The notes below the pieces were generated by a model that did no database searches, was not told the origin of the DNA, and worked only from the letters and a program-made list of their open reading frames with translations. The position numbers and the translations under genes are program-made. This document shows, one piece after another, positions 1 through 6,969 of a stretch of 8,747 bases of DNA. Source of the DNA: Candidatus Saccharimonadota bacterium (GTDB lineage: Bacteria; Patescibacteriota; Saccharimonadia; Saccharimonadales; Saccharimonadaceae); assembly GCA_030536095.1 (NCBI GenBank), contig JAUNQQ010000017.1, positions 1-8,747 of the forward strand, read 5' to 3'. The stretch's first letter is position 1; each line of letters starts with the position of its first letter.

Positions 1-38
1 GCAATAAAAAGCGACACCGCACTGGTGTCTAAAGCCAT
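1..38 (-). CDS. possible 5' end of a truncated leftward gene
   Basis: Only about 12 codons lie in the window, reading MALDTSAVSLFI before the edge. The start is supported by an AAAGGA ribosome binding site 8 nt upstream of the ATG and by a full-consensus promoter about 120 nt upstream on the same strand. The product cannot be recognised from so few residues. A second open frame on the same strand, starting at an ATG at 108 (MQKIVICDIAQ...), also runs off the edge, but it has no visible ribosome binding site and its first codons are the A/T-rich arm of a palindrome. I prefer the start at 38; the choice is uncertain. Confidence 0.4.
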   Translation of the reverse strand, partial: MALDTSAVSLFI

Positions 39-60
39 AACATTTATCCTTTGACGTTAA

Positions 61-107
61 TGCAAAAAATAGTGTTTGTGCGATATCGCAAATAACAATT
101 TTTTGCA
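61..107 (-). promoter_or_regulatory. interrupted palindrome in the leader of the truncated gene
   Basis: A perfect 10-bp inverted repeat (TGCAAAAAAT at 61-70, ATTTTTTGCA at 98-107) encloses a perfect 12-bp palindrome TGCGATATCGCA at 79-90, the two centres being only half a base apart. It lies between the promoter at 160-189 and the likely start codon at 38, so it would be transcribed in the 5' leader. It could be a leader hairpin affecting translation or an operator. There is no U-run after it, so it is not a simple terminator. Confidence 0.5.
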
Positions 108-159
108 TATTAAAAATCGCCAAGGACTTTTAATAAATATTATGATTTTAGACGTTTTC

Positions 160-189
160 ATTATACCAAAAGCGCGATGGCATTGTCAA
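160..189 (-). promoter_or_regulatory. consensus sigma70-type promoter (leftward)
   Basis: On the minus strand TTGACA (189-184) is followed after 18 bp by TATAAT (165-160); both hexamers match the housekeeping consensus exactly. The expected start site near 153 gives a leader of about 115 nt before the ATG at 38. It sits just downstream of the RNase J terminator, so the truncated gene is a separate transcription unit. Confidence 0.78.
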
Positions 190-223
190 TAGTTTTTCAT
201 GCTGAAGATGGCTCGAAATATAC

Positions 224-246
224 AAAAAGGCCCCGCCGGAGCGGGG
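224..246 (-). terminator. intrinsic terminator of RNase J
   Basis: On the minus strand CCCCGC, the loop TCCG and GCGGGG form a 6-bp GC stem capped by a UNCG-type tetraloop closed by C-G, followed by CC and a run of five T. It begins 15 nt after the RNase J stop codon. Confidence 0.9.
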
Positions 247-261
247 TTGAGGATAAGCTAA

Positions 262-2394
262 TTAGACGCGATTAATAACGGGGATGACAATTGGAGTATG
301 TCCAGTCGCATCAAAGAGAATACGAGTAACATCTTCCTTAATCTCGTCCTTAATCGCCTTTAGGTCAGAATCAGGCGACATAGCCTTATCGGTTTTTTGA
401 CGAAGATAGTGACGAATCTTCCCGATCAATTCCTCGGAATTATCGAGATAGATAAAGGCGCGAGAAACAATATCGGGAGTTTTTATAAGATGACCATTTT
501 TCTTCGAAATTGTCAAGACAATGACGAAAATTCCTTCGCGCGAAATATGAATACGATCCTTTACGACAGCCTCATGAACTGGATGGTCGGCATCATCAAA
601 GAGTTTATTGCCAGCATGAATCCGGCCGTTCTTTCGAATCGTTTGGTCGGGGAGAAGCTCGATAATATCGCCGTCATCAGGGACGATAATACGATCACGC
701 GGGATGCCGACGACGTTGGCAGCCATCTGCGCATTATGCTGAAGCATATAGAATTCGCCGTGGTAGGGGAGATAATTTTTCGGATTCAGGCGAGTGACAA
801 ACTCAACATGATCTTCAAAATAAGCGTGACCAGAAAGATGGAGCGGACCAACGCCGGAAAGATGGCCCTTACCGTTTTGAACGACATTTGCGCCTTCTCG
901 AAGCAAGCCGTCGAGGGTCGATGTGACGTGCGGCTCGTTTCCAGGAATTGGATTCGAGCTAAAGATAATTACGTCAGTTGATTTTATCTTAATATATTTA
1001 TGTGCACCGGAAACCATCCGATTTAGAACGGCGTTCATTTCACCCTGAGAGCCGGTACAGATAATCGTCACCTGACTATCGGGAAGCTTCACAATATCTT
1101 CCATTTTTACGATAGTATTCTTCGGAACCTTAATCGCCTTTGTCCGGAGCGCAACCTCGACGTTATTAATCATTGAAAAACCAGCAAAAGCGACCTTTCG
1201 ACCGCGCTTTGCCGCCTCATCAAGAGCCAACTGAATACGCATAATCTGGGACGAAAAACACGAAATTATCACGCGGCCTTCGGGGAAGCGATCCATTACC
1301 TGACCAATAGAGACACCGACATCAAATTCGGTATGAGGATGATGCCCAGGCGAATCGATATTGGTTGATTCGTTCAGCATAAGCGTAATTCCCTCTTTTT
1401 TTACGATCTCGTCAATACGTTCATAATCGAAGGCTGGACCAATTGGCTTAGACTCGGCGCGCCAGTCACCAGAGAGATAGATTACGCCATTCGGGGTACG
1501 AAAGACGATAGCGGTTGAGCCAGGGATGGAATGGAGAACATGAATAAACTCGGCGGAAAGATGATCGGAAAGTTTAATCTGGTCATGTTTAAACGGATCG
1601 ACAACCTGATAATTCAAATCTGGCGCATCGGTCAGCTCTGAAAGCTGCTTTTTTATCATACCAATAGTAAACTCGGTACCATAAACTGGGACGAGCGAGC
1701 CAAACTTCGGGAGAAGATGGCGACAGGCACCGATATGATCAAGGTGGGCATGAGTAAAGAGAAAAGCCTTAATCTTTTTCTTATTCTGCTCGAGATACTG
1801 AATATCCGGAATCATATAATTTACGCCAGGATAATCATCGCCGGCAAAAAGGACGCCCATATCGACAATGGCGATTTCATCCTTATATTCAATAGCGGTC
1901 ATGTTTTTACCAATACCAAAATCGCCAACACCACCAATCGGGATAATTCGTACCGCATCAGGATTTGGTTTTACTTTCCGCAAATCCGCATTTGTCAGCT
2001 GGCGACCACCATAACCATTAAATTCGGAACGATTTACGGGGAGGCCGATAATATGCTGAGTTGCCTGAGCGTTTACATCCATCGTCAGCATCCGCTGATG
2101 ATGAACCATTTCGCCTTTTTTAGTAGAAACGCTAAGATTTACCTGATTATTAGTAGGTTTTTTAGAATTCTGTTTCTGTGCGGGATTTTTTGCAGGCTTT
2201 TTAGGTGCGGCTCGCTTTGCACGCGTGGCTTTTGGACGAGCATCTTTTCCACCTTTTTTAAAGTTGCTGTTAAAATTTCGTTCTTGCATCGCTTCAAAAT
2301 TATCGACTGAGGAAGTCTTCTCTTTTAGTTGCGAGATTCTTTCTCGGCCGACCTTCATAAGACGAGCGCGACGCTCTGCTTGACTTTCTGTCAT
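262..2394 (-). CDS. rnj: ribonuclease J (metallo-beta-lactamase/beta-CASP RNase) with long basic N-terminal extension
   Basis: Predicted RNase J, a zinc-dependent 5'-3' exo- and endoribonuclease of mRNA decay and rRNA maturation in the cytoplasm. The 710-residue product is longer than the usual ~555. The catalytic core starts near residue 147 (VRIIPIGGVGDFGIGKN). The metal-binding motif THAHLDH is at 214-220, LHSIPGS at 287-293, SGDW at 308-311, NESTN at 341-345, the beta-CASP region at about 350-480, HLSGH at 519-523, and the C-terminal LPYHGEF at 542-548. All expected metal ligands appear present. Residues 1-145 are rich in Lys, Arg, Pro and Ala, look disordered and may bind RNA or partners. 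The ATG at 2394 has AAGGA 10 nt upstream. The gene is monocistronic, with its own promoter at 2483-2510 and terminator at 224-246. The family call is secure; the role of the extension is inference. Confidence 0.96.
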   Translation of the reverse strand: MTESQAERRARLMKVGRERISQLKEKTSSVDNFEAMQERNFNSNFKKGGKDARPKATRAKRAAPKKPAKNPAQKQNSKKPTNNQVNLSVSTKKGEMVHHQRMLTMDVNAQATQHIIGLPVNRSEFNGYGGRQLTNADLRKVKPNPDAVRIIPIGGVGDFGIGKNMTAIEYKDEIAIVDMGVLFAGDDYPGVNYMIPDIQYLEQNKKKIKAFLFTHAHLDHIGACRHLLPKFGSLVPVYGTEFTIGMIKKQLSELTDAPDLNYQVVDPFKHDQIKLSDHLSAEFIHVLHSIPGSTAIVFRTPNGVIYLSGDWRAESKPIGPAFDYERIDEIVKKEGITLMLNESTNIDSPGHHPHTEFDVGVSIGQVMDRFPEGRVIISCFSSQIMRIQLALDEAAKRGRKVAFAGFSMINNVEVALRTKAIKVPKNTIVKMEDIVKLPDSQVTIICTGSQGEMNAVLNRMVSGAHKYIKIKSTDVIIFSSNPIPGNEPHVTSTLDGLLREGANVVQNGKGHLSGVGPLHLSGHAYFEDHVEFVTRLNPKNYLPYHGEFYMLQHNAQMAANVVGIPRDRIIVPDDGDIIELLPDQTIRKNGRIHAGNKLFDDADHPVHEAVVKDRIHISREGIFVIVLTISKKNGHLIKTPDIVSRAFIYLDNSEELIGKIRHYLRQKTDKAMSPDSDLKAIKDEIKEDVTRILFDATGHTPIVIPVINRV

Positions 2395-2482
2395 AAATAT
2401 TATTTCCTTATTTTATTTTCCCACATTTAAGTAACGAAAACCTCTCCTCGCTACTTTAATATAAGATTTAATTGATATTACC

Positions 2483-2510
2483 ATTATAGCAAATTTTAAA
2501 AAAAATGCAA
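2483..2510 (-). promoter_or_regulatory. promoter of RNase J gene
   Basis: Minus strand TTGCAT (2510-2505), 16-bp spacer, TATAAT (2488-2483) preceded by TGC, which makes an extended -10. The predicted start near 2476 gives a leader of about 80 nt. The -35 is part of CTCTTGCATTT, an 11-mer repeated at the promoter of the 2709-4262 gene. Confidence 0.72.
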
Positions 2511-2651
2511 GAGGGAAGTCGGGGCAGGTTCCTTAGAGTTGTTAGGAGATAGCTCGCCACAGGCCAGATGAGAATTTAGAATGATGGTTTTCTTCTGGCG
2601 AGAAAGGCGCGAGAGAATTTATAAGGAAGTCAAAGGCGATGATTCTTCCTG
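2511..2651. other. noncoding spacer with no supported gene
   Basis: This is the unexplained part of the 314-bp gap between RNase J and the next gene. The rest of the gap holds the RNase J leader and promoter on one side and a terminator on the other. I see only a 7-bp inverted repeat (CTCGCCA at 2553-2559, TGGCGAG at 2596-2602), with CCAGA and TCTGG as alternative partners nearby. No promoter or convincing reading frame is visible. Confidence 0.5.
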
Positions 2652-2694
2652 AAAAAATCCCTCCAGTCTTACAGCTTTATAGTAAGATTGGAGG
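2652..2694 (-). terminator. intrinsic terminator of the S/P/E-rich membrane protein gene
   Basis: On the minus strand CCTCCAATCTTAC pairs with GTAAGACTGGAGG (13 positions, one A-C mismatch) around a 9-nt loop, followed by GGA and six T. It starts 14 nt after the stop codon at 2709. Confidence 0.8.
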
Positions 2695-2708
2695 AAATTA
2701 TACTATGC

Positions 2709-4262
2709 TTATTTTTTATTTGTGGAATTATTGGTCTTATCCGTTTCAGCTTCCGGTATAAGCGTAAGCAATTTATTATCTGTCTTACAGGAGTATTTCT
2801 GGTTAGAATAGGCAGACTTAACGGTTTCTAGGTCGGTTGCAAAGGAGCTAGAAGAAGGAAGCGGGAAGCCGATAAGAGTGGAGTTTTTTGCGGTTAGCTC
2901 GTCGGCGGTCAGATAGTGAGACTCGATAGCGGAATAGGTAGTATTAGAATCCGAAGCCTGAGAAGGAGGATCGACAGTGAATGAGCTATAGAAGGGGTCG
3001 ATAGTTAGGCTTATGTCTGTTAGCGCGGAAGAATAGGAAGACTTTAGAGCGTCCTTTTTCTTATTTGCGGCATCGTAGGTATTATAAGCATAAGATTGCT
3101 CAACAAAAAGATCCTGGAGGGCTGAGTCGTGGTAGTTTAGAGCAATCTGTTGAAAAGCGCTAGTATAAGATTCGTCGGGTGATTTTGTGGAATTACTCGG
3201 GAGAATACAGACGAGAGACTGATCAACCGACGCGGCGGCAGAAGGTGTAGCAGTGACTTCAAGATTCTTATTATTAGTCTTAGGTTCGACGACGATAATA
3301 TATGCTAAGAAACCTAGTCCGGCCAAGAGTATAAGCATAAAGATAATAATTAGAGTTGTCAAAGCGGAACTACTTTTCTTTTGGGGCGTATTTACGATTC
3401 CCTGTGAGACGGAAGCGTCACTCGGAGAGGGCGGAATAACAGGAGAAGTAGCTGGAGCTTCTGGAACAGGCGCAGGCGATACCGGCAGAGACGGCTGCGA
3501 AGCAGAGAAATTAACTGCAACTGGTTCGGGAGATGTGGATGCGGGCGACACCGGAGTATCAGAGGCGATAAGCGGCTCTGGGGCTACGACAGTATCAGCA
3601 TCCGAAAGTGGCTCTGAGGCGAATTCAATATTGGAATTATCAGAGTTCATCTCTGGGGCTGGCTCGGGCGCCAGCGTAGCATCGGTCGATTCAGCGGCAG
3701 AGAAAGGTTCTGAAATAATCTCTTCGGCGGAGCTGGAAATAGATGAAGGCTCTGCGGAGTCTATTAAGTCGGAAGTAAAAGCTGGGGCCTCTGAGACTTC
3801 TGGGGTCTCAGGAGATGAAGTGCCTAGTGATGAGAAAGAGTCGTCGGAGGCTGCCGAACCCGTTGGCTCAACATATCCCGCAGAAGTGAGTTCAGAGGGA
3901 AAATCATTGGATGGGCCAAAAGTTGGGGTGGACGGTTCGGGGTATAATTCTCGAGCGGCGTCAGCAGATGGACTAATATCGGGAACAGGGATAGGAGAAT
4001 AGCTCGGAGGATTATCACTTATTGGAGCTAGATTTATTCGGTCGCCATCCGAGGATTCCGGCGCCTGCTCAGAATTATTCTCTGAATTAAGATTTTCTCT
4101 AGACATTAAGACAACTTCTTCTGCAAGGGCGTTTATCGCCTCTGCTTCTGCTTTATCTTCGACGGAAGGCGACTTTATTCCACCATGAATAGCTTCAGCC
4201 GAGAGAGTGGGTGTGCGTTTAAACTGTTTTTTGTGAGGATTATTATTCCCATCCGAATCCAT
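2709..4262 (-). CDS. single-pass membrane protein with long Ser/Pro/Glu-rich N-terminal region, family unknown
   Basis: I do not recognise the family. Numbering from the ATG at 4262 gives 517 residues. Residues 1-60 are mixed and charged. About 60-295 are low-complexity Ser, Pro, Ala, Glu and Thr with recurring APEP/SEP-type units. A basic PQKK precedes one hydrophobic helix at about 300-324 (LTTLIIIFMLILLAGLGFLA). A ~190-residue C-terminal domain follows, with two cysteines (352 and 492) that could form a disulfide. The positive residues before the helix suggest the N-terminus is inside and the C-terminal domain outside. The start is decided by GGAG six nt before the ATG at 4262; the in-frame TTG at 4274 would overlap that site. 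It lies 62 bp downstream of the slipin gene on the same strand but has its own promoter (4289-4317) and terminator. A role at the cell envelope is inference. Confidence 0.86.
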   Translation of the reverse strand: MDSDGNNNPHKKQFKRTPTLSAEAIHGGIKSPSVEDKAEAEAINALAEEVVLMSRENLNSENNSEQAPESSDGDRINLAPISDNPPSYSPIPVPDISPSADAARELYPEPSTPTFGPSNDFPSELTSAGYVEPTGSAASDDSFSSLGTSSPETPEVSEAPAFTSDLIDSAEPSSISSSAEEIISEPFSAAESTDATLAPEPAPEMNSDNSNIEFASEPLSDADTVVAPEPLIASDTPVSPASTSPEPVAVNFSASQPSLPVSPAPVPEAPATSPVIPPSPSDASVSQGIVNTPQKKSSSALTTLIIIFMLILLAGLGFLAYIIVVEPKTNNKNLEVTATPSAAASVDQSLVCILPSNSTKSPDESYTSAFQQIALNYHDSALQDLFVEQSYAYNTYDAANKKKDALKSSYSSALTDISLTIDPFYSSFTVDPPSQASDSNTTYSAIESHYLTADELTAKNSTLIGFPLPSSSSFATDLETVKSAYSNQKYSCKTDNKLLTLIPEAETDKTNNSTNKK

Positions 4263-4288
4263 ATCTTTCTCCAATTGTTCTTATGCTT

Positions 4289-4317
4289 ATTGTAGCGCAG
4301 TTTATACTTAAATGCAA
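4289..4317 (-). promoter_or_regulatory. promoter of the S/P/E-rich membrane protein gene
   Basis: Minus strand TTGCAT (4317-4312), 17-bp spacer, TACAAT (4294-4289). The predicted start lies about 20 nt before the ATG, leaving room only for the GGAG ribosome binding site (4272-4269). It is located in the 62-bp gap after the slipin gene, where no terminator is visible, so transcription from the slipin gene may also read through. Confidence 0.65.
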
Positions 4318-4324
4318 GAGGAAT

Positions 4325-5074
4325 TTATAATGTTCTCGTTATATTTTTTATCTGACTAGATAATTCTTCCGGCAGAATAATAACGGTTTTCTGGGAAGGA
4401 TCAGTCGAGATTTTTTCGAGCGTCTGGAGGGTACGAATCTTTAGGCCGCCTGGAGTTTCGGCAAGAAGTTGTGCAGCCTCAGAGACGGCGGCAGCGGCAG
4501 ACTTTTCACCTTCGGCAGAAATAATAGCGGCGCGGCGTTCCCTTTCGGCTTCAGCCTGCTTTGCCATGGCGCGTTTCATATCGGCAGGTAATTCGATGTT
4601 TTGGAGTTTTACACTCTCTATGTCGATTCCCCACTTATCGGTCTGGGCATCAACGATGGCTTTTATCTGGGAAGAAATTTCATCGCGCTTAGACAAAAGC
4701 TCGTCAAGATCAAAATTACCAGTCACATCGCGCAGAGCGGTTTGTGCAAAAGAGCTAGTCGCGTATCGGTAGTCGGTAGTCTCGAGAACGGCCTTCTGAG
4801 CATCAAGAACACGGAAGAAAACGATGGCGTCAACATTGACCGTTACGTTGTCTTTTGTGATCACTTCCTGCTTAGGAATGTCCATTGGATTAGTACGAAT
4901 ATCAACCTTAATCATACGGTCAATATATGGGATAATTACGCGAAGACCGGGGTCCATAATATGAGAAAACTTACCAAGACGCAAGATAATTCCGCGCTCG
5001 TATTGGTTTATAACCCGAATCCCGGGAAGAATAATGATGGTAAGAATTATAAATAAAATGATTAAAAGCTCCAT
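4325..5074 (-). CDS. slipin / stomatin-like SPFH-domain membrane protein
   Basis: This is a prokaryotic stomatin homologue that oligomerises at the membrane and is thought to organise membrane domains or associated proteases. The 249-residue length is normal for the family. A hydrophobic segment at 2-18 anchors it. The SPFH signature follows: NQYERGIILRLGKF at 23-36, DPGLRVIIPYIDR at 41-53, VDIRT at 57-61, ITKDNVTVNVDA at 72-83 and LRDVTGNFDLDELL at 114-127. The diagnostic AMAKQAEAERERRA stretch at 169-182 and an Ala-rich coiled-coil segment to about 205 come next. The ATG at 5074 has AGGAG 8 nt upstream. The usual NfeD-family partner is not adjacent: downstream is the S/P/E-rich protein, and upstream is the divergent hydrolase. 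The family is certain, the specific role unknown. Confidence 0.94.
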   Translation of the reverse strand: MELLIILFIILTIIILPGIRVINQYERGIILRLGKFSHIMDPGLRVIIPYIDRMIKVDIRTNPMDIPKQEVITKDNVTVNVDAIVFFRVLDAQKAVLETTDYRYATSSFAQTALRDVTGNFDLDELLSKRDEISSQIKAIVDAQTDKWGIDIESVKLQNIELPADMKRAMAKQAEAERERRAAIISAEGEKSAAAAVSEAAQLLAETPGGLKIRTLQTLEKISTDPSQKTVIILPEELSSQIKNITRTL

Positions 5075-5096
5075 GTATTACACTCCTTTTTTGTAG

Positions 5097-5105
5097 ATTG
5101 TAGCA
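5097..5105 (-). promoter_or_regulatory. extended -10 promoter of the slipin gene
   Basis: Minus strand TGC followed by TACAAT (5102-5097), about 22 bp upstream of the ATG at 5074 and just ahead of the AGGAG site. No good -35 is visible, so recognition would depend on the extended -10. It lies back to back with the promoter of the rightward hydrolase. Confidence 0.5.
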
Positions 5106-5133
5106 CAAGTATCGAAAAAAGAAAAGTCTTGAA

Positions 5134-5146
5134 ATTTTTGAAAAAT
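5134..5146. promoter_or_regulatory. small AT palindrome between divergent promoters
   Basis: ATTTTT and AAAAAT flank a single G, in the middle of the 153-bp region between the slipin and hydrolase start codons. It could be a shared operator, but short A/T palindromes are common by chance in such sequence. Confidence 0.2.
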
Positions 5147-5172
5147 ATGACGAAAAATCAGGGAAAAAGGTC

Positions 5173-5201
5173 TTTACTTTTTTTGGAAGTTTTGCTAGAA
5201 T
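5173..5201 (+). promoter_or_regulatory. promoter of the tannase-like hydrolase gene
   Basis: TTTACT (5173-5178), 17-bp spacer, then TAGAAT (5196-5201) preceded by TGC, an extended -10. The start site would be near 5208, about 20 nt before the ATG, with GGAG at 5216-5219. Confidence 0.58.
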
Positions 5202-5227
5202 GAGAGCAAAGGTGCGGAGAAAGAACA

Positions 5228-6925
5228 ATGGTTAATAAAAGTAATAAAATAAATAGTCAATCTGGGGCTTGGTCGATGATTTTGATGGTTGTAATACCAT
5301 TGATTGTTGTTTTTGGCGGGTTATTTTTAGCACTCAGGTTTGCCGAGAATGGACGAAACAAAAAACCGGAGATAGATTACCAGACCGAATTTTCGAGTGC
5401 GAATTGGTCGTATGATGTGGAACATAATGTTTATTATCAGATTGGATTGATCTATGCGGATAAGCCGGTTGATGAGGGATATGAATCGATGGGGATTTAT
5501 ATACCGGGAGAGTATTTAGATTGTACGCCGAGTGGGAAGAAATATAATTGTAGGATAAATAAGGCTGGTGAGAAGGGCGGTTTTACAGGGGAGAATGCGC
5601 CGATGGTATTGTCGGTAAATACGCCGGGCTATTCGGCGCAAGAGGCGCCGAATAGCTATGATTATAATACGGTGGCAGAGTATATTGAAGCGGGAATGGT
5701 TTATCTATATCCGGGATGTCGAGGGAGGTATGGCAGTTCGGACGGACGAAGCAAAATGATGGCGAAAGTAGCAGACTACGCGCAGGGGGCGCCGTGGGGA
5801 ATAACTGATTTAAAGGCGGCGGTCAGATATGTTAGGTATAATACGGAGGAAATTCCGGGGAATAGCGAGGCAATTTATGCATTTGGACATTCGGGGGGTG
5901 GAGCGCAGGGAGCGATCTTAGGGGCGTCAGGCGACAGTGAATTATATGCGGCATATTTAGATAATATCGGGGCAAAAATGAAAAATCGGAATGGGGAAGA
6001 AATATCGGACGCGATTCAGGGGGTAATGGCTTGGAATCCAATTACGGCGCTAGATATTGCGAATGAAGCATACGAGTGGAATATGGGGAGATTTTCGCGA
6101 AGTGAGGGATGGGAGAGCGAATTATCTGGACTAATGGCTGAGGATTATCGAATATATGTTAATAGTCTGGGACTAGAGGAGGATGGGAAAGTTTTAGTAT
6201 TAGATACAATAGACAGTGGCTCGTATTATAATTACTTCATGGGGGAAATGTCGAAGTCGCTCACAAATTATTTACATGATAATTTTAATAGCGCAAGAGA
6301 GATGAAAGAATATATTGACAGTCTTAGCTGGGCGGAATTTAGCGAGGAGACCGGGACGGCAAAAGTAACAGACCTTAAAGGATTCGTACAAAAAGAAAAG
6401 CCGGCAAGTAAGGCAATTGCGGCGTTTGATGGATTGGAGCGAGGGCAAACTGAGAATAAGTTGTTTGGGGTTCAGGAGAATGAGGCGATGCATTTTGACG
6501 AAAGACTGTATGAGATTCTAAAGGCAAATACAGAAAAGTTAGGGAAACATTCGGGATATAAAGATTATACACGGGAATTTGAGCGAGATTTTTCGCTAAA
6601 TGATTCACTAGGAAAATCAGTATTATTGCGGTCGCTGATGTATAATCCGATGTTTTACCTGACGGATGTTTATTCTCAGAAGAAATGTGAGTGTGATGAG
6701 AATAAAAACGACGCGGTGGTGGCGAAGAATTGGCGAATTCGGACGGGATTGTCACAGGGCGATACAGCATCGACAACCGAAATAAATCTGAAGTTGGCGC
6801 TAGAGAATTATGGTGGACTGACGGTTGATTTTGCGACGGTTTGGGGGGAAGGACATACAGAGGCGGAGAGAGCGGGGAGTGCGAGTGGGAATTTTATTGG
6901 GTGGATACGCGAGTTAGAGAAATAA
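5228..6925 (+). CDS. membrane-anchored alpha/beta hydrolase, subtype B tannase / feruloyl-esterase-like
   Basis: This is a predicted secreted-side serine esterase. Of its 565 residues, 15-37 form an uncleaved signal anchor with no lipobox, so the enzyme domain probably faces outwards. The nucleophile elbow GHSGGGAQ at 220-227 makes Ser222 the likely nucleophile. The C-terminal block WRIRTGLSQGDTASTTE (502-518) and WGEGHTEAERAG (539-550) supplies likely Asp512 and His543. This layout is that of subtype B tannases. From memory, Lactobacillus plantarum tannase has Ser163/Asp419/His451 with gallate contacts Lys343 and Glu357. Here Asp to His is 31 (32 there), and Lys395 to Glu409 reproduces the 14-residue gap. 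About 40 extra residues lie between Glu409 and Asp512. Five cysteines (99, 108, 164, 487, 489) are on the exported side. GGAG 8 nt before the ATG supports the start. The gene stands alone, divergent from the slipin. The substrate is unknown; tannase is the best family guess, other esterase activity is possible. Confidence 0.82.
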   Translation: MVNKSNKINSQSGAWSMILMVVIPLIVVFGGLFLALRFAENGRNKKPEIDYQTEFSSANWSYDVEHNVYYQIGLIYADKPVDEGYESMGIYIPGEYLDCTPSGKKYNCRINKAGEKGGFTGENAPMVLSVNTPGYSAQEAPNSYDYNTVAEYIEAGMVYLYPGCRGRYGSSDGRSKMMAKVADYAQGAPWGITDLKAAVRYVRYNTEEIPGNSEAIYAFGHSGGGAQGAILGASGDSELYAAYLDNIGAKMKNRNGEEISDAIQGVMAWNPITALDIANEAYEWNMGRFSRSEGWESELSGLMAEDYRIYVNSLGLEEDGKVLVLDTIDSGSYYNYFMGEMSKSLTNYLHDNFNSAREMKEYIDSLSWAEFSEETGTAKVTDLKGFVQKEKPASKAIAAFDGLERGQTENKLFGVQENEAMHFDERLYEILKANTEKLGKHSGYKDYTREFERDFSLNDSLGKSVLLRSLMYNPMFYLTDVYSQKKCECDENKNDAVVAKNWRIRTGLSQGDTASTTEINLKLALENYGGLTVDFATVWGEGHTEAERAGSASGNFIGWIRELEK

Positions 6926-6926
6926 C

Positions 6927-6969
6927 CTGACTATTATTAAAACTTTTTCTATTCCCAGCGAATAGTCAG
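6927..6969 (+). other. 9-bp inverted repeat after the hydrolase stop, possible pseudoknot stem
   Basis: CTGACTATT (6927-6935) is exactly complementary to AATAGTCAG (6961-6969). The first half abuts the base of the large hairpin at 6936. The second half falls in the part of its left arm that has no partner in the right arm. Both pairings could therefore form together as a pseudoknot. Confidence 0.55.

Noticed and set aside
57..161. 34-codon minus-strand frame starting MKTSK
   Set aside because: Its ATG overlaps the -10 element, so it lies upstream of the predicted transcript start.
397..981. Plus-strand open frame inside RNase J
   Set aside because: Antisense shadow of a gene with clear catalytic motifs; no ribosome binding site and no recognisable domain. 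The same holds for the open frame at 1717-2310.
2581..2652. 23-codon plus-strand frame starting MMVFFW
   Set aside because: No ribosome binding site or promoter; length expected by chance.
3253..4002. 249-codon plus-strand open frame opposite the S/P/E-rich region
   Set aside because: Its Gly/Ser/Ala/Glu-rich composition is what the complement of repetitive Ser/Pro/Glu codons gives; no promoter or ribosome binding site.
4263..4274. TTG start extending the S/P/E-rich protein by four residues
   Set aside because: The TTG overlaps the GGAG that serves the ATG at 4262, so the ribosome binding site would be inside the coding sequence.
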